Positions 1-8,989 of a stretch of DNA of 64,000 bases are shown here, one piece after another; the first letter of the stretch is position 1, and each line of letters begins with the position of its first letter. This stretch comes from Thermoactinomyces sp. DSM 45891 (GTDB taxonomy: Bacteria; Bacillota; Bacilli; Thermoactinomycetales; Thermoactinomycetaceae). The notes under the pieces are model-generated. The model was not told the DNA's origin and made no database searches. It saw nothing but the letters and a program-made list of their open reading frames with translations. Location of the stretch: assembly GCF_900119485.1 (NCBI RefSeq), contig NZ_FPJZ01000013.1:15953-79952 (forward strand), given 5' to 3'. The translations under genes were made by a program, and so were the position numbers.

Positions 1-34
1 CCTTACTCCACAAAGGGAAGATGTGTTTTTTCTC

Positions 35-1492
35 CTATAGATCCATAAGTTTCTCTGCTTCACCGCGTGGAATATGTCCAATTCCAATGGGTTTACTTGT
101 CAACAATGTAGTGTACCAAGTGAATAAGTCATGTCTACGATAAAAGGGGCTCTGACGAATTTTTTTAAATTGAATAGATCGACAATTAACAATCTCTGTA
201 ACACGGTTAATCCCACGACTCCGATGGATGAGCATTTTCCCAATTAAGCTATAACCTCCATCAAGGTAACAGATCCATGAATAGCCAATTATCCCCATAC
301 TGATCATGATCCCGATCAAGGCAGTCCACTGCCAACTCGATAGCAAAAAGGTATAGATACCTCCCGCGATTGCAAAACTGATAAGCACCTTAAGCCACAT
401 CCACTTCTTTAGGGGAATAGGCGAGAATCTAGAGAGATTAACATGAACACCTGATTGGAATTCTGGTAAGTATTCGCTAAAGAATTCCTCTAGATTTGTC
501 CGACGTACAAATGGAAAGAGTATGTCCTTTTCTTTGTGATCATCATCCTTAGTCGTACACTCCACTGCTATGCTAACCCAGCCAAAGAGCTGACGAATAG
601 GGGTTTCGACAATTCTTACCGCTTGAATCTTCTTTATTTGTATTGACGTACGATATTTCTCCAATAAACCTCTCTCAATAATAAAACTTGAGGGGAGCCT
701 TGTTAATTGGAATCGGTAAAACTTTATAAATGTGAATAAGGCAGAACCACCCCACGCAACTAAAATCGCAAAGAAAACTTCTATCACAATCATCGATTGG
801 CTTGTCCAATCAATTCCAGAAACTAATTGAGATAATCCTTGAGCAATCTCCTGCTTAAATCCACCTAATTGAAAGTCACTCAGCAGTTCACTCAGACGAC
901 TAAATAGTGCCCACAAGATAAAAATAACAGCAATATTAAATGTGCTCAAAGAGAGCAATCGTAGATCTGATGATGAAATACACTTCACCCGTTTTTGTGA
1001 TGAATCTGTAGGTGAATCAAGGGCTTGCGAGTCGTCAATCCGGTTTTCGGTTAATAACACTGAGGAAGTAGGTGCTTTTTCGTCTAATAGCTTCCTCTTT
1101 AACTCCTCAGCCACTCCTAAGCGCAACCCAACTAATTTAACCTCTGCCCCTTTTCCGCTCGGAGTCTCAATCTGAAGAGTTGTCAGTCCTAGAAGCCTCT
1201 CTATCACAGATTGAGTCACGTCCACCGTTTGAATTCTCGAATGCGCAATCACAGTCTTGCGTTTTGTAAATGCTCCCTGATAAAGGTAAAAATCGGTATC
1301 TGATAAATGATATAGTGTAAACTTCCAGTCAAGTACCGCCAAACAAAGAACAAATGCAACTATTGCTAACAGTCCCCACAATCCCCAAGCAGTTGTGAAA
1401 GAAGCAACAATGATACCAATAAGAGGGAAGATGAAATCCTTAAAAAACTTGATTATGTATAGAATCATTGCCTTTTTACTCAGTTTTTGCAT
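35..1492 (-). CDS. ydbT: YdbT-like membrane protein with three bacterial PH (bPH_2) domains
   Basis: The product is about 485 residues. Two hydrophobic hairpins lie near the N-terminus (roughly residues 8-50) and in the middle (about 185-260), with a third hydrophobic stretch near 370-410. Three bPH_2-type units follow this pattern: residues 50-125 (containing SRIQTVDVTQS), 265-325 (KKIQAVRIVETPIRQLFG) and 410-485. The gene lies just downstream of and overlaps the broken ydbS, as in the Bacillus subtilis ydbST pair. In B. subtilis that pair is sigma-W controlled and is reported to protect against antimicrobial compounds made by other bacilli; this is family knowledge, not seen here. The start at 1492 follows a GAGGATG ribosome site; 1507 is the longer alternative. 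Confidence is high for the family and low for exact function. Confidence 0.8.
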   Translation of the reverse strand: MQKLSKKAMILYIIKFFKDFIFPLIGIIVASFTTAWGLWGLLAIVAFVLCLAVLDWKFTLYHLSDTDFYLYQGAFTKRKTVIAHSRIQTVDVTQSVIERLLGLTTLQIETPSGKGAEVKLVGLRLGVAEELKRKLLDEKAPTSSVLLTENRIDDSQALDSPTDSSQKRVKCISSSDLRLLSLSTFNIAVIFILWALFSRLSELLSDFQLGGFKQEIAQGLSQLVSGIDWTSQSMIVIEVFFAILVAWGGSALFTFIKFYRFQLTRLPSSFIIERGLLEKYRTSIQIKKIQAVRIVETPIRQLFGWVSIAVECTTKDDDHKEKDILFPFVRRTNLEEFFSEYLPEFQSGVHVNLSRFSPIPLKKWMWLKVLISFAIAGGIYTFLLSSWQWTALIGIMISMGIIGYSWICYLDGGYSLIGKMLIHRSRGINRVTEIVNCRSIQFKKIRQSPFYRRHDLFTWYTTLLTSKPIGIGHIPRGEAEKLMDL

Positions 1493-1969
1493 CGATTTCA
1501 TCCTCATCTACTTTAATCCATTGACGAACTTGCTCACATAACCTCTCTGCTTCTTCAATTGGAATATACGCAACCTCAAACACACCGCTACCACCTGTAT
1601 AAACACGAAACTCAGCTAATCCATATTTACTAATGATTGGACCCGTTTTAATATCAACATGTTGAATTCTGATCATAGGAACATAAATCGAATTTCGAAA
1701 TAGTGCACCTTTTTGTATCACTACATCACGCTCATCCACATCATAGCGGAAGTATGCCCAGCGAAAGCGATTGAGCCAAAAGAAATCTAAGATCCAACCT
1801 AATATAGAAGGCTTGCCACAATAACAGGGATCCATAATGGCCAATTCCAGTAGGTACAACAGAAAAAAACAGCAATGCTGATTAAAACTCCCGTGCCATA
1901 AAAAATAGTGGACTGCATCTGATGCGCACGAAACGAACCTTCCGGAAGCTTCAAAGTCGGCTTCTTCAT
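1476..1969 (-). pseudogene. ydbS: YdbS-like bPH_2 membrane protein, interrupted by a -1 frameshift
   Basis: The reading frame starts at ATG 1969 behind a GTGAGG-type ribosome site. It encodes 56 residues (MKKPTLKLPEGSF..., then a membrane segment ending VIVASLLY) and hits TAG at 1799-1801. One base away, a second frame continues without a break as LGWILDFFW..., then NRFRWAYFRYDVDERDVV and PMIRIQHVDIKTGP, the typical YdbS bPH_2 core, to the stop at 1476. One extra T near 1802 would join the halves into a normal protein of about 164 residues with two membrane segments and one PH-like domain. I see no slippery heptamer, so a mutation or a sequence error is more likely than programmed frameshifting. 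The C-terminal part also has a weak TTG start at 1859. Confidence 0.75.
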
Positions 1970-2034
1970 AACCTCACACTCTCTTCATAAATTTCAATTA
2001 CTCAATACTAAAGATACCCATTGTACTGGCAAGT

Positions 2035-2083
2035 AAACGTAAAGACACACCCTCCTATACATGAAGGGTGTGTCTTTACGTTT
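2035..2083 (-). terminator. Rho-independent terminator of the mdh operon
   Basis: A near-perfect 19-bp stem (AAACGTAAAGACACACCCT paired with its complement) encloses an 11-nt loop immediately downstream of the mdh stop. It would end transcription of the citZ-icd-mdh unit and separates it from ydbS. Confidence 0.85.
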
Positions 2084-2089
2084 CAATAA

Positions 2090-3028
2090 CTAAGCGTTTA
2101 ATACTTGCATTACTTTGCGAACAGAGTCAGCAGACTTATCAAGCTCTTTCTTCTCATCGTCTGTTAATTCTAGTTCAATGACTCGTTCAATTCCGCTACC
2201 GCCTAAGACAGTTGGAACCCCAAGGTATAGATCGTTATAACCATATTCGCCCTCTAGATAAGCGATGGATGGCAGGATACGTTTCTTATCTTTTAAAATC
2301 GCCTCTGCCATTTGAGTAAGGGCAGCTGCTGGAGCATAGTAAGCACTACCGTTACCAAGTAGGTTTACGATCTCTCCGCCACCTTTACGAGTACGTTCTA
2401 CAATAGCATCCAGACGGTCTTGCGGGATCAACTTCTCCAGTGGAATTCCACCTGCATAGGAGTAGCGAACGAGTGGCACCATGTCATCCCCATGACCACC
2501 TAGAACAAAGCCCGTTACGTCTTCTACAGATACATTTAATTCTGCGGCTACGAAGCTACGGAAACGTGCTGTATCTAAAACGCCCGATTGGCCGATTACA
2601 CGCTCTTTCGGGAAGCCAGATGTACGGAATACTTCATAGCTCATCGCGTCTACTGGGTTTGTAAGTACAAGAATAATGCAGTTTGGAGAGTATTTTACGA
2701 TTTGTTCTGTAACAGAACGCATGACTTTGGCATTGGTATTTACAAGATCGTCACGGCTCATACCAGGCTTACGAGCGATCCCTGCGGTAATAATCACAAG
2801 ATCAGAATCTTTTGTATCCTCATAGCTACTTGTTCCTGTGATCTTTGCATCAAATCCTTGAACTGGGCTTGCTTCAAACATATCAAGCGCTTTTCCCTTT
2901 GTTGGGTTTTCTGCTTGTGGGATGTCAACTAGTACTACATCACCCAGTTCCTTTTGTGCCACCATGAGAGCGGTTGTAGCACCTGTAAAACCGCCACCAA
3001 TCACAGAAATTTTTTTACGACGAATCAT
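2090..3028 (-). CDS. mdh: Malate dehydrogenase (NAD)
   Basis: This enzyme oxidises malate to oxaloacetate in the cytoplasmic TCA cycle. The 312-residue product has the LDH-like Rossmann start KISVIGGGFTGATTA and an acidic VDIP at the end of the second strand, indicating NAD preference. It also has the substrate-binding loop ARKPGMSRDDL, the NPVDAMSY motif and the catalytic-histidine region VLGGHGDDMVPL. Its length is normal for the Bacillus-type enzyme. It is the last gene of a citZ-icd-mdh cluster, 28 bp after icd, and is closed by the hairpin at 2035-2083. The ribosome site GAGAGGAG precedes ATG 3028. Confidence 0.97.
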   Translation of the reverse strand: MIRRKKISVIGGGFTGATTALMVAQKELGDVVLVDIPQAENPTKGKALDMFEASPVQGFDAKITGTSSYEDTKDSDLVIITAGIARKPGMSRDDLVNTNAKVMRSVTEQIVKYSPNCIILVLTNPVDAMSYEVFRTSGFPKERVIGQSGVLDTARFRSFVAAELNVSVEDVTGFVLGGHGDDMVPLVRYSYAGGIPLEKLIPQDRLDAIVERTRKGGGEIVNLLGNGSAYYAPAAALTQMAEAILKDKKRILPSIAYLEGEYGYNDLYLGVPTVLGGSGIERVIELELTDDEKKELDKSADSVRKVMQVLNA

Positions 3029-3056
3029 GAGATTTCTCCTCTCAAATTATCTATTT

Positions 3057-4346
3057 TTAGGCCATGTTTTTGATAACATGATCAGCAAACTCGGAACACT
3101 TTACCTCGGTTGCACCATCCATCATACGTGCGAAGTCATAGGTGACCGTTTTATTCAAGATGGATTCTTCGATTCCTTTGTACACCAGTTCTGCGGCTTC
3201 TTGCCACCCAATGTATTCAAGCATGAGAACACCGGATAAGATAACCGATCCTGGATTCACTTTATCAAGACCTGCATACTTCGGGGCTGTACCGTGAGTT
3301 GCCTCAAAAATAGCATGTCCTGTCTCGTAGTTGATGTTAGCACCTGGAGCGATTCCAATACCGCCTACCTGTGCAGCTAACGCATCCGAAACATAGTCAC
3401 CGTTCAGGTTTAGAGTGGCGATCACATCATACTCTTTCGGACGAGTTAGAATTTGTTGCAAGAAGGCATCCGCAATCACATCTTTTACGATAATCTTGCC
3501 GGCTTCCTCTGCCTGCGCTTGTGCTTCGTTTGCTGCCCCTGAGCCTAGTTCTTCTTTGATGCGATCATACTGTGCCCAAGTAAACACTTTGTCGCCAAAC
3601 TCTCGCTCCGCCACTTCATAGCCATGAGACTTAAATAAGCCTTCTGTAAACTTCATGATATTTCCTTTATGTACGAGCGTAACAGACTTACGATTATGCT
3701 GAATCGCATATTCAATAGCAGATTTCACAAGGCGGGCAGTACCCTCTTTGGATACAGGTTTAATTCCAATACCAGAGGTTTCTGGGAAGCGAACTTTCTT
3801 CACTCCTAATTCGTCTTGCAAGAAGGAAATGACCTTTTTCGCTTGATCTGACTCAGCTTCCCATTCAATTCCAGCATAGATGTCTTCTGAGTTTTCACGG
3901 AAGATCACCATATCCACATTTTCAGGATGCTTCACAGGGGAAGGTACTCCTTCGAAATAACGAACGGGACGGAGACAGACATAGAGATCTAATTCTTGGC
4001 GTAGGGCCACGTTTAATGACCGAATTCCGCCACCTACTGGTGTGGTTAACGGTCCTTTAATCCCTACTAGATATTCTCTAACGCTATCGAGCGTCTCTTC
4101 TGGAAGCCATGTACCTACTGCACTATGTGCCTTCTCTCCAGCAAGCACTTCCATCCACGCGATACGCTTGTCACCTTTGTACGCTTTTTCAACAGCCGCA
4201 TCTAATACGCGTTTCGCCGCTATCCAAATATCAGGACCAATTCCGTCCCCTTCAATAAACGGGATAACCGGTACGTTTGGAACTTGTAATTTTCCGTTTT
4301 GAATCGTAATCTTTTCCCCAGCAACTGGTGGGACATATTGTGCCAT
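3057..4346 (-). CDS. icd: Isocitrate dehydrogenase (NADP)
   Basis: This enzyme decarboxylates isocitrate to 2-oxoglutarate. The 429-residue product shows FIEGDGIGPDIW at the N-terminus, the phosphate/substrate loop VIFRENSEDIYAGIEW, LVHKGNIMKFTEG, and the nucleotide site ATHGTAPKYAG. It matches the length of Bacillus CitC/Icd. I start it at ATG 4346 (MAQYVPPV), seven bases after AAGGGGTG; the longer open frame reaching 4394 has no ribosome site. It lies 85 bp downstream of citZ and is probably cotranscribed with it. Confidence 0.97.
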   Translation of the reverse strand: MAQYVPPVAGEKITIQNGKLQVPNVPVIPFIEGDGIGPDIWIAAKRVLDAAVEKAYKGDKRIAWMEVLAGEKAHSAVGTWLPEETLDSVREYLVGIKGPLTTPVGGGIRSLNVALRQELDLYVCLRPVRYFEGVPSPVKHPENVDMVIFRENSEDIYAGIEWEAESDQAKKVISFLQDELGVKKVRFPETSGIGIKPVSKEGTARLVKSAIEYAIQHNRKSVTLVHKGNIMKFTEGLFKSHGYEVAEREFGDKVFTWAQYDRIKEELGSGAANEAQAQAEEAGKIIVKDVIADAFLQQILTRPKEYDVIATLNLNGDYVSDALAAQVGGIGIAPGANINYETGHAIFEATHGTAPKYAGLDKVNPGSVILSGVLMLEYIGWQEAAELVYKGIEESILNKTVTYDFARMMDGATEVKCSEFADHVIKNMA

Positions 4347-4431
4347 GATGCTACACCCCTTCATTTGTTCGCTGAATATATAAAAAGAAACCAACGGGAC
4401 AGCAGCCGCCTGCCACTGCCCCTAATTGGTA

Positions 4432-5541
4432 TTAACGTTGTTCAATTGGTACATATTTTTGATTTACAAGACCTGTATAATCTGCACGAGGGCGGATCAA
4501 GCGATTGTTACTGTATTGTTCTAGAGCATGTGCTGTCCAGCCTGTAATGCGGCTAATCGCAAAGATCGGTGTAAAGATATCGCTTTGGATACCGAGATAG
4601 TTGTATACACTTGCTGAGTAGAAGTCTACATTTGGTAAAATGCCCTTCTGCGATACAACGATCTCATCCAATTTGATAGACATCTCATACCATTGGGTTT
4701 CTCCCATTTGCTCGCCCAGCTGGCGGGACATCTCTCTTAAATGCTTTGCACGTGGGTCTCCATCTTTATATACACGATGTCCAAAGCCCATGATTTTTTC
4801 TTTGTTATCAAATTTTGTTTGTAGATAGGTTTCCACACGATCCAAGCTTTCAATCTCTTTTAGCATCTCCATCACTTGCTCGTTTGCTCCCCCATGAAGA
4901 GGCCCTTTGAGTGCACCGATCGCGCTAGTGATATCTGAGTAAATATCTGTTAAGGTAGCCGCTGTCACACGTGCTGCAAATGTGGAAGCATTTAATTCAT
5001 GGTCAGCATGAAGCACCAGAGCCTTATCAAAAGCTTTTGCTGCAACGTCTGATGGCACTTCTCCATTCAACATATAGAGAAAGTTTGCCGCAAAGCTTAA
5101 ACCAGGCTTAGGAGCTACTGGTTCATTTCCAGCACGAAGACGAGCAAATGCTGCTACAATGACAGGTAGTTGAGCGGTTAATCGAACGGATTTACGATAG
5201 TTTGCATAGTGACTATTGTCTTCTGTCTCTTCATCGTATAAGGATAAAGCAGAAACTGCCGTACGTAGGAAATTCATTGGATGTCCATCTAGAGGCCATG
5301 ACTTATACTGCTTAAGTAACTCCTCAGGCAAAGTAGCATATGCTTCCAATTCTTGCTTCAATTGCTCTAATTCAGACTTCGAAGGTAAACGACCATTCCA
5401 CAGAAGGTACGCAACCTCCTCAAAAGTAGCATGCTCTGCTAAATCATCAATGTCATATCCACGGTAAGTAAGCACTCCGTCCACAATGGAACTGATTTCA
5501 GAAGTAAGTGCTACAACACCTTCTAATCCTTTTGCAACCAT
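4432..5541 (-). CDS. citZ: Citrate synthase
   Basis: This enzyme condenses oxaloacetate with acetyl-CoA. The 369-residue product begins with GLEGVVALTSEISSIVDGVLTYRGYDI, typical of the Bacillus type, and carries the substrate motifs LHADHELNAST, GPLHGGANEQVMEML and GFGHRVYKDGDPRAKHL, with catalytic His and Asp residues in place. It is the first gene of citZ-icd-mdh. AAGGAGCG lies 7 bases before ATG 5541, and a consensus-like promoter lies about 50 bases further upstream. In Bacillus this operon is repressed by CcpC and CcpA; I looked for a perfect CcpC dyad (ATAA-N7-TTAT) and did not find one. Confidence 0.97.
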   Translation of the reverse strand: MVAKGLEGVVALTSEISSIVDGVLTYRGYDIDDLAEHATFEEVAYLLWNGRLPSKSELEQLKQELEAYATLPEELLKQYKSWPLDGHPMNFLRTAVSALSLYDEETEDNSHYANYRKSVRLTAQLPVIVAAFARLRAGNEPVAPKPGLSFAANFLYMLNGEVPSDVAAKAFDKALVLHADHELNASTFAARVTAATLTDIYSDITSAIGALKGPLHGGANEQVMEMLKEIESLDRVETYLQTKFDNKEKIMGFGHRVYKDGDPRAKHLREMSRQLGEQMGETQWYEMSIKLDEIVVSQKGILPNVDFYSASVYNYLGIQSDIFTPIFAISRITGWTAHALEQYSNNRLIRPRADYTGLVNQKYVPIEQR

Positions 5542-5591
5542 GATATATCGCTCCTTTATTCAGTCTAACACGCATATAGGCACCGATGCAT

Positions 5592-5620
5592 TCTATATTC
5601 ACAAGTGAAGGCGATGTCAA
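5592..5620 (-). promoter_or_regulatory. Sigma-A promoter of citZ
   Basis: On the minus strand a perfect -35 box TTGACA (5615-5620) is followed by a 17-base spacer and the -10 box TATAGA (5592-5597), about 50 bases upstream of the citZ start. The spacing is ideal for the housekeeping sigma factor. Confidence 0.75.
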
Positions 5621-5899
5621 TTCGATTATAAATGAAAATAGCAAAATATAGGAAGGCCAATCATTACTTTATATAATTGTTGCCTTATACATAAAGAGGA
5701 AAGCCTACCTACAGATGCGAAATATTTTATTAATCTAAAAAACTCGGTGTATGGTGCCTCTATGTGCATGACGATTCATTTACGATATTAGTGTAACATA
5801 AACACCTTCATTTCGCACCTTGTGAGAAAGCTGTCAATGTACTCATTTGAAATGATATAATCATCCTAATAGATCTCTAAATTCTAGGAGGTGTGACCT
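5621..5899. other. Divergent citZ/ytvI intergenic region
   Basis: With the citZ promoter this makes about 375 bases without a gene. On the plus strand a TATAAT at 5856-5861 could be the -10 box of ytvI, but its -35 is poor. AGGAGGTG at 5886-5893 is the ytvI ribosome site. I see no further small gene or riboswitch. Confidence 0.4.
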
Positions 5900-5917
5900 C
5901 TGACATTACGACCATGG

Positions 5918-7048
5918 ATGCAGGTGGGACTACGTAGCCTCGTTGTTCTACTCATTTTAATCGGAGTTTATTTAACACTTACCTACTCCCTACCTTTGGT
6001 ATATCCCTTTCTCATCGCTTGGTTGATTGCCATCTTCTTAGAACCTTCTATAAGGTGGTTGGAGCGTAGAATTCGTCTCCCTCGCTGGGCTGGGGTTTTG
6101 ATTATGTTAATATTCCTTCTCTCGATTGTGATTTCTACCATTATCTTCTTGGTTGCCGAACTGGTTCAAGAGCTTGCTAAGCTTGCTGATTTCTTACCTA
6201 AAATACTAAATCAGTTTGGACAACAATTACTCGATCCCTTTTCTAGAGATGGGTCGAGTATGAACAAGATTGTGGAAACGATTCAAACCTATCTGGCTAA
6301 AAATCCGACGCACCAAAAAGGGATTGAAGACAGCATAAGGGAAAATTTAGGCGTAGTTACGGTAAAGATTACCCAAACCATCACTGATATCTTATCTGGA
6401 ATCGGAACCTTTCTAAGCAACCTCCCATTTCTACTAACCGTACTCGTCTTTGTTACCTTAGCTACTTTTTTTATCAGTTTGGATCTACATAAGATAAAGA
6501 ATCGCTCAACCAAGTTTATCCCTGTGAAAGTCCGAAGTGCGGGTGGCCTTGTATTTGAAGACATTCGGAAAGCTTTATTTGGCTTTGTACGAGCTCAAGT
6601 AACGTTAATCTCCATCTCAGGACTTATCATGCTTGTTGGACTGTTAATTTTAGGGGTCAAGTATCCCTTTACCTTAGCTGTCGTCATCACGATTGTAGAT
6701 CTTCTGCCGTACCTAGGAGTAGGCGCTGTGGTTATACCTTGGATTATTTATCTGCTTCTGATTGGCGACGTAGAACTTGCCATTGGACTCAGCGTAGTTT
6801 ACGCGATTATCGTGATTACGCGTCAGATATTAGAGCCTAAGTTAGTAGCTAGTAATGTAGGACTGGATCCGTTGTTAACTTTAATTGCTTTGTTTGTAGG
6901 ACTACAATTATTTGGCTTTACTGGGCTTATTATTGGTCCCGTTGTAACAGTAGTTATGTTAGCTCTCTATCGGGCTAGGGTGTTTCAGGATGTGTATCAT
7001 TATATTGTGGCACCATTGAATCAAACCCATAAACAGCCCTCCCCGTAG
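5918..7048 (+). CDS. ytvI: AI-2E family transporter / sporulation integral membrane protein YtvI type
   Basis: The 376-residue polytopic protein has about eight membrane segments. A long extramembrane region lies around residues 70-150, and the conserved AI-2E block follows in the second half (LRAQVTLISISGLIMLVGLLILG-like region, then DLLPYLGVGAVVIPW and ILEPKLVASNVGLDPL). Its position between citZ and the fxsA/pyk block matches B. subtilis ytvI, so permease function is a family inference without a known substrate. The start is uncertain. AGGAGGTG ends at 5893, 24 bases before ATG 5918, whereas an in-frame CTG at 5900 is ideally spaced and adds six residues. An in-frame TGA at 5894 rules out anything longer. 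Confidence 0.85.
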   Translation: MQVGLRSLVVLLILIGVYLTLTYSLPLVYPFLIAWLIAIFLEPSIRWLERRIRLPRWAGVLIMLIFLLSIVISTIIFLVAELVQELAKLADFLPKILNQFGQQLLDPFSRDGSSMNKIVETIQTYLAKNPTHQKGIEDSIRENLGVVTVKITQTITDILSGIGTFLSNLPFLLTVLVFVTLATFFISLDLHKIKNRSTKFIPVKVRSAGGLVFEDIRKALFGFVRAQVTLISISGLIMLVGLLILGVKYPFTLAVVITIVDLLPYLGVGAVVIPWIIYLLLIGDVELAIGLSVVYAIIVITRQILEPKLVASNVGLDPLLTLIALFVGLQLFGFTGLIIGPVVTVVMLALYRARVFQDVYHYIVAPLNQTHKQPSP

Positions 7049-7060
7049 TAGGTCGTAATA

Positions 7061-7105
7061 AATAGCAAATAGGCTCTCCTATAGTAGGGAGCCTATTTGC
7101 TATTT
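7061..7105 (+). terminator. Terminator after ytvI
   Basis: A 16-bp stem (AATAGCAAATAGGCTC and its complement) is followed by ATTT directly downstream of the ytvI stop. Confidence 0.8.
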
Positions 7106-7257
7106 AAATTCCGATTCATTTTCCTATATTTTTATCCAATAACACAAACCATTTACATGTTGTGAATATATACTAATATACATGCTTTGATAAAAATGAT
7201 GATGAAACAAGATCACTTCTGTCAAGAAATAAGAGAGAGCGGCAGGAGGAAATAGCG

Positions 7258-7833
7258 ATGCAGGTCCTTAGCATTTACTTTACGATTTTATTTGTAGTCG
7301 TTTTTATAGTTGCGGATATATTACGGGAACTTTCTTCTCGATGGGTTGATGGTGAGGCGCCTGAGGAAAAAGGTCCGCTTACTGGTGATCAGATTCAGAA
7401 AGATTCTTCATGGTGTGAAAAAATGTGTATCACGCTTATTACATCGTTAGCACTCCTTTTTGTCCTGTTCCTTTTTTCTCTCCCCTTTTTGCTTTTCTTT
7501 CAAATTCTATCTTGGATTCAATATTCAGGACTCTACTTCGTCAACTTTGAGATGATGATCATGGCTTCTTTTTCAATCTGTATCGGAATTACATGTTCCA
7601 GCATTCTATTATTTCTTCCCTTTCGTGTTATCCTACAAGCCTTTCTTGACAACCTTCACATTTGGCTCCTATTTCCCGTCAGCATCACCATCGATTGGCT
7701 CATTATCCATTCCATCCTCATGATAAGCCCGGGTGTAGAAATCACCTCAGCAAGGATATCTTTTCTATTGGCTTTATATACAAATCTACTAAATTACCTT
7801 TTTAATCGAGCTAATCCTGACGAAAGCCAGTAA
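7258..7833 (+). CDS. Membrane protein of unknown function
   Basis: I do not recognise this 191-residue protein. It has a membrane segment at residues 2-21, a polar stretch of about 40 residues with several acidic residues and two cysteines (SSWCEKMC), and then four hydrophobic segments (about 58-82, 96-118, 124-150 and 160-180). GGCAGGAGGAAATAGCG gives a good ribosome site for ATG 7258. A weak promoter (TTTACA at 7152, 16-base spacer, TAATAT at 7174) could drive it alone. It interrupts the usual ytvI-fxsA order. A weak GGGGCA hairpin follows the stop. Confidence 0.6.
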   Translation: MQVLSIYFTILFVVVFIVADILRELSSRWVDGEAPEEKGPLTGDQIQKDSSWCEKMCITLITSLALLFVLFLFSLPFLLFFQILSWIQYSGLYFVNFEMMIMASFSICIGITCSSILLFLPFRVILQAFLDNLHIWLLFPVSITIDWLIIHSILMISPGVEITSARISFLLALYTNLLNYLFNRANPDESQ

Positions 7834-7927
7834 TCAGAAACAAAAATCGAAATAGGGGCAGATTTATTGCCCCAGGAAATCCAATGTTTGATAATTGATT
7901 AAACAACAAATCTTATTCTCAATTCAA

Positions 7928-8326
7928 CTACCTTCGCTTTGTTCCCCACACTACCATTCTCTTCGAAATACGAGTCTTAAAAGTATATTTTACCAATAGA
8001 CGCATCATCCCTCGAGTATAGGGAGTCATCATTAAAATTCCAATTATATCGGACAAAAATCCTGGAATAATTAACAGAATTCCACCTACAAGGATGAGTA
8101 AACCATCAATTACTTCATCACCTGGAACTTCGTGATTGGATAGTCGTAGTCGAATCACCTGAAGAGTCTGGAGTCCTTGTCTACGAGCATAATGCCAACC
8201 CAGAAAGCCAGACGAGAGAATCAACAAGACCGTAGGAAGAGGACCTATCCAGTTACCCACGATGGCAATTCCCCATATTTCTAATACCCCTAACAAAATA
8301 AAAGGGAGGAAGAGGCGTTTCACCAT
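7928..8326 (-). CDS. fxsA: FxsA family membrane protein
   Basis: The product of about 132 residues has two N-terminal membrane segments (FLPFILLGVLEIWGIAIVG and WIGPLPTVLLILSSGFLGW). The conserved ARRQGLQTL segment follows, then an amphipathic DGLLILVGGILLIIPGFLSDIIGILMM, which is diagnostic of FxsA (E. coli 'suppressor of F exclusion of T7'). The molecular role is unknown. The start at 8326 is preceded by AAGGACGTG and removes the overlap with the upstream thioesterase that the longer frame (8359) would require. The two genes are separated by only 4 bases and are probably cotranscribed. Confidence 0.85.
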   Translation of the reverse strand: MVKRLFLPFILLGVLEIWGIAIVGNWIGPLPTVLLILSSGFLGWHYARRQGLQTLQVIRLRLSNHEVPGDEVIDGLLILVGGILLIIPGFLSDIIGILMMTPYTRGMMRLLVKYTFKTRISKRMVVWGTKRR

Positions 8327-8330
8327 TCGA

Positions 8331-8771
8331 TCACGTCCTTTTTTGAGTAGCTGAAGCAACTAGCGTAGCATACAAATCAGGAAACTTTTCTTTCATGTTC
8401 ACGCGTTTCATCTCTTTATTCACCCAGACATGAATACTATGTCCCGTAGTAAGCAATACTTGGTCTCGTTTCCGTTTTATCTCATATTCAAATATGAGCC
8501 GACTTCCGGAAGCTTCTGTACAAGTAGTATAGACAATCACTTCATCATCATAACGTGCAGGTGCACGATAATTAGCTTTTACCTCAATAAGTGGAAGCAT
8601 AACCCCTAACTTCTCCAGCTCCCGATAACTATACCCCAAATCATGGGTATATGCAGTACGTCCTATCTCAAACCAAACCAGATAATTCGAATGATAAACA
8701 ACCCCCATCTGATCTGTCTCTTGATAACGTACCTGGATTGATGACTGTGATACATAGTTAGATGCGTTCAT
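8331..8771 (-). CDS. Acyl-CoA thioesterase, YbgC/4-hydroxybenzoyl-CoA thioesterase family
   Basis: This is a single hot-dog domain protein of 146 residues with the signature YQETDQMGVVYHSNYLVWFE near the N-terminus. The aspartate in TDQMG is the family's catalytic residue. The middle carries IEVKANYRAPARYDDEV and the end TGHSIHVWVN. Family members hydrolyse short- or medium-chain acyl-CoA thioesters, often linked to lipid metabolism; the substrate cannot be read from sequence. I place the start at ATG 8771 behind GGGAGGT rather than at 8804, which has no ribosome site. Confidence 0.85.
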   Translation of the reverse strand: MNASNYVSQSSIQVRYQETDQMGVVYHSNYLVWFEIGRTAYTHDLGYSYRELEKLGVMLPLIEVKANYRAPARYDDEVIVYTTCTEASGSRLIFEYEIKRKRDQVLLTTGHSIHVWVNKEMKRVNMKEKFPDLYATLVASATQKRT

Positions 8772-8989
8772 ATTAGAGGATACCTCCCGTTGCTTGTCAG
8801 TCATTGCTTACATCGCTTGTTGCTATTATAACTCTAAAAAACTGCTTGCCAACCTCACTCAAATGTGAAAAGATAATGCCGACACATATTTCTTCTGCCG
8901 GACTCACATAATGAGTATAAGCGAAAAAGAAAAAATCCTGCTTCGTGTACAGAAAATATAGATAAACAAAAAGAAAGGAGTTTGACACC

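Noticed and set aside
1476..1859. Stand-alone 127-residue protein starting at TTG 1859
   Set aside because: Its first residues are out-of-frame translation of the YdbS membrane helix; the real N-terminus is in another frame, so this is the 3' part of a frameshifted gene.
5542..5899. CcpC operator (ATAA-N7-TTAT) upstream of citZ
   Set aside because: Only an N8 variant (ATAATTGTTGCCTTAT) is seen, so the spacing does not fit.
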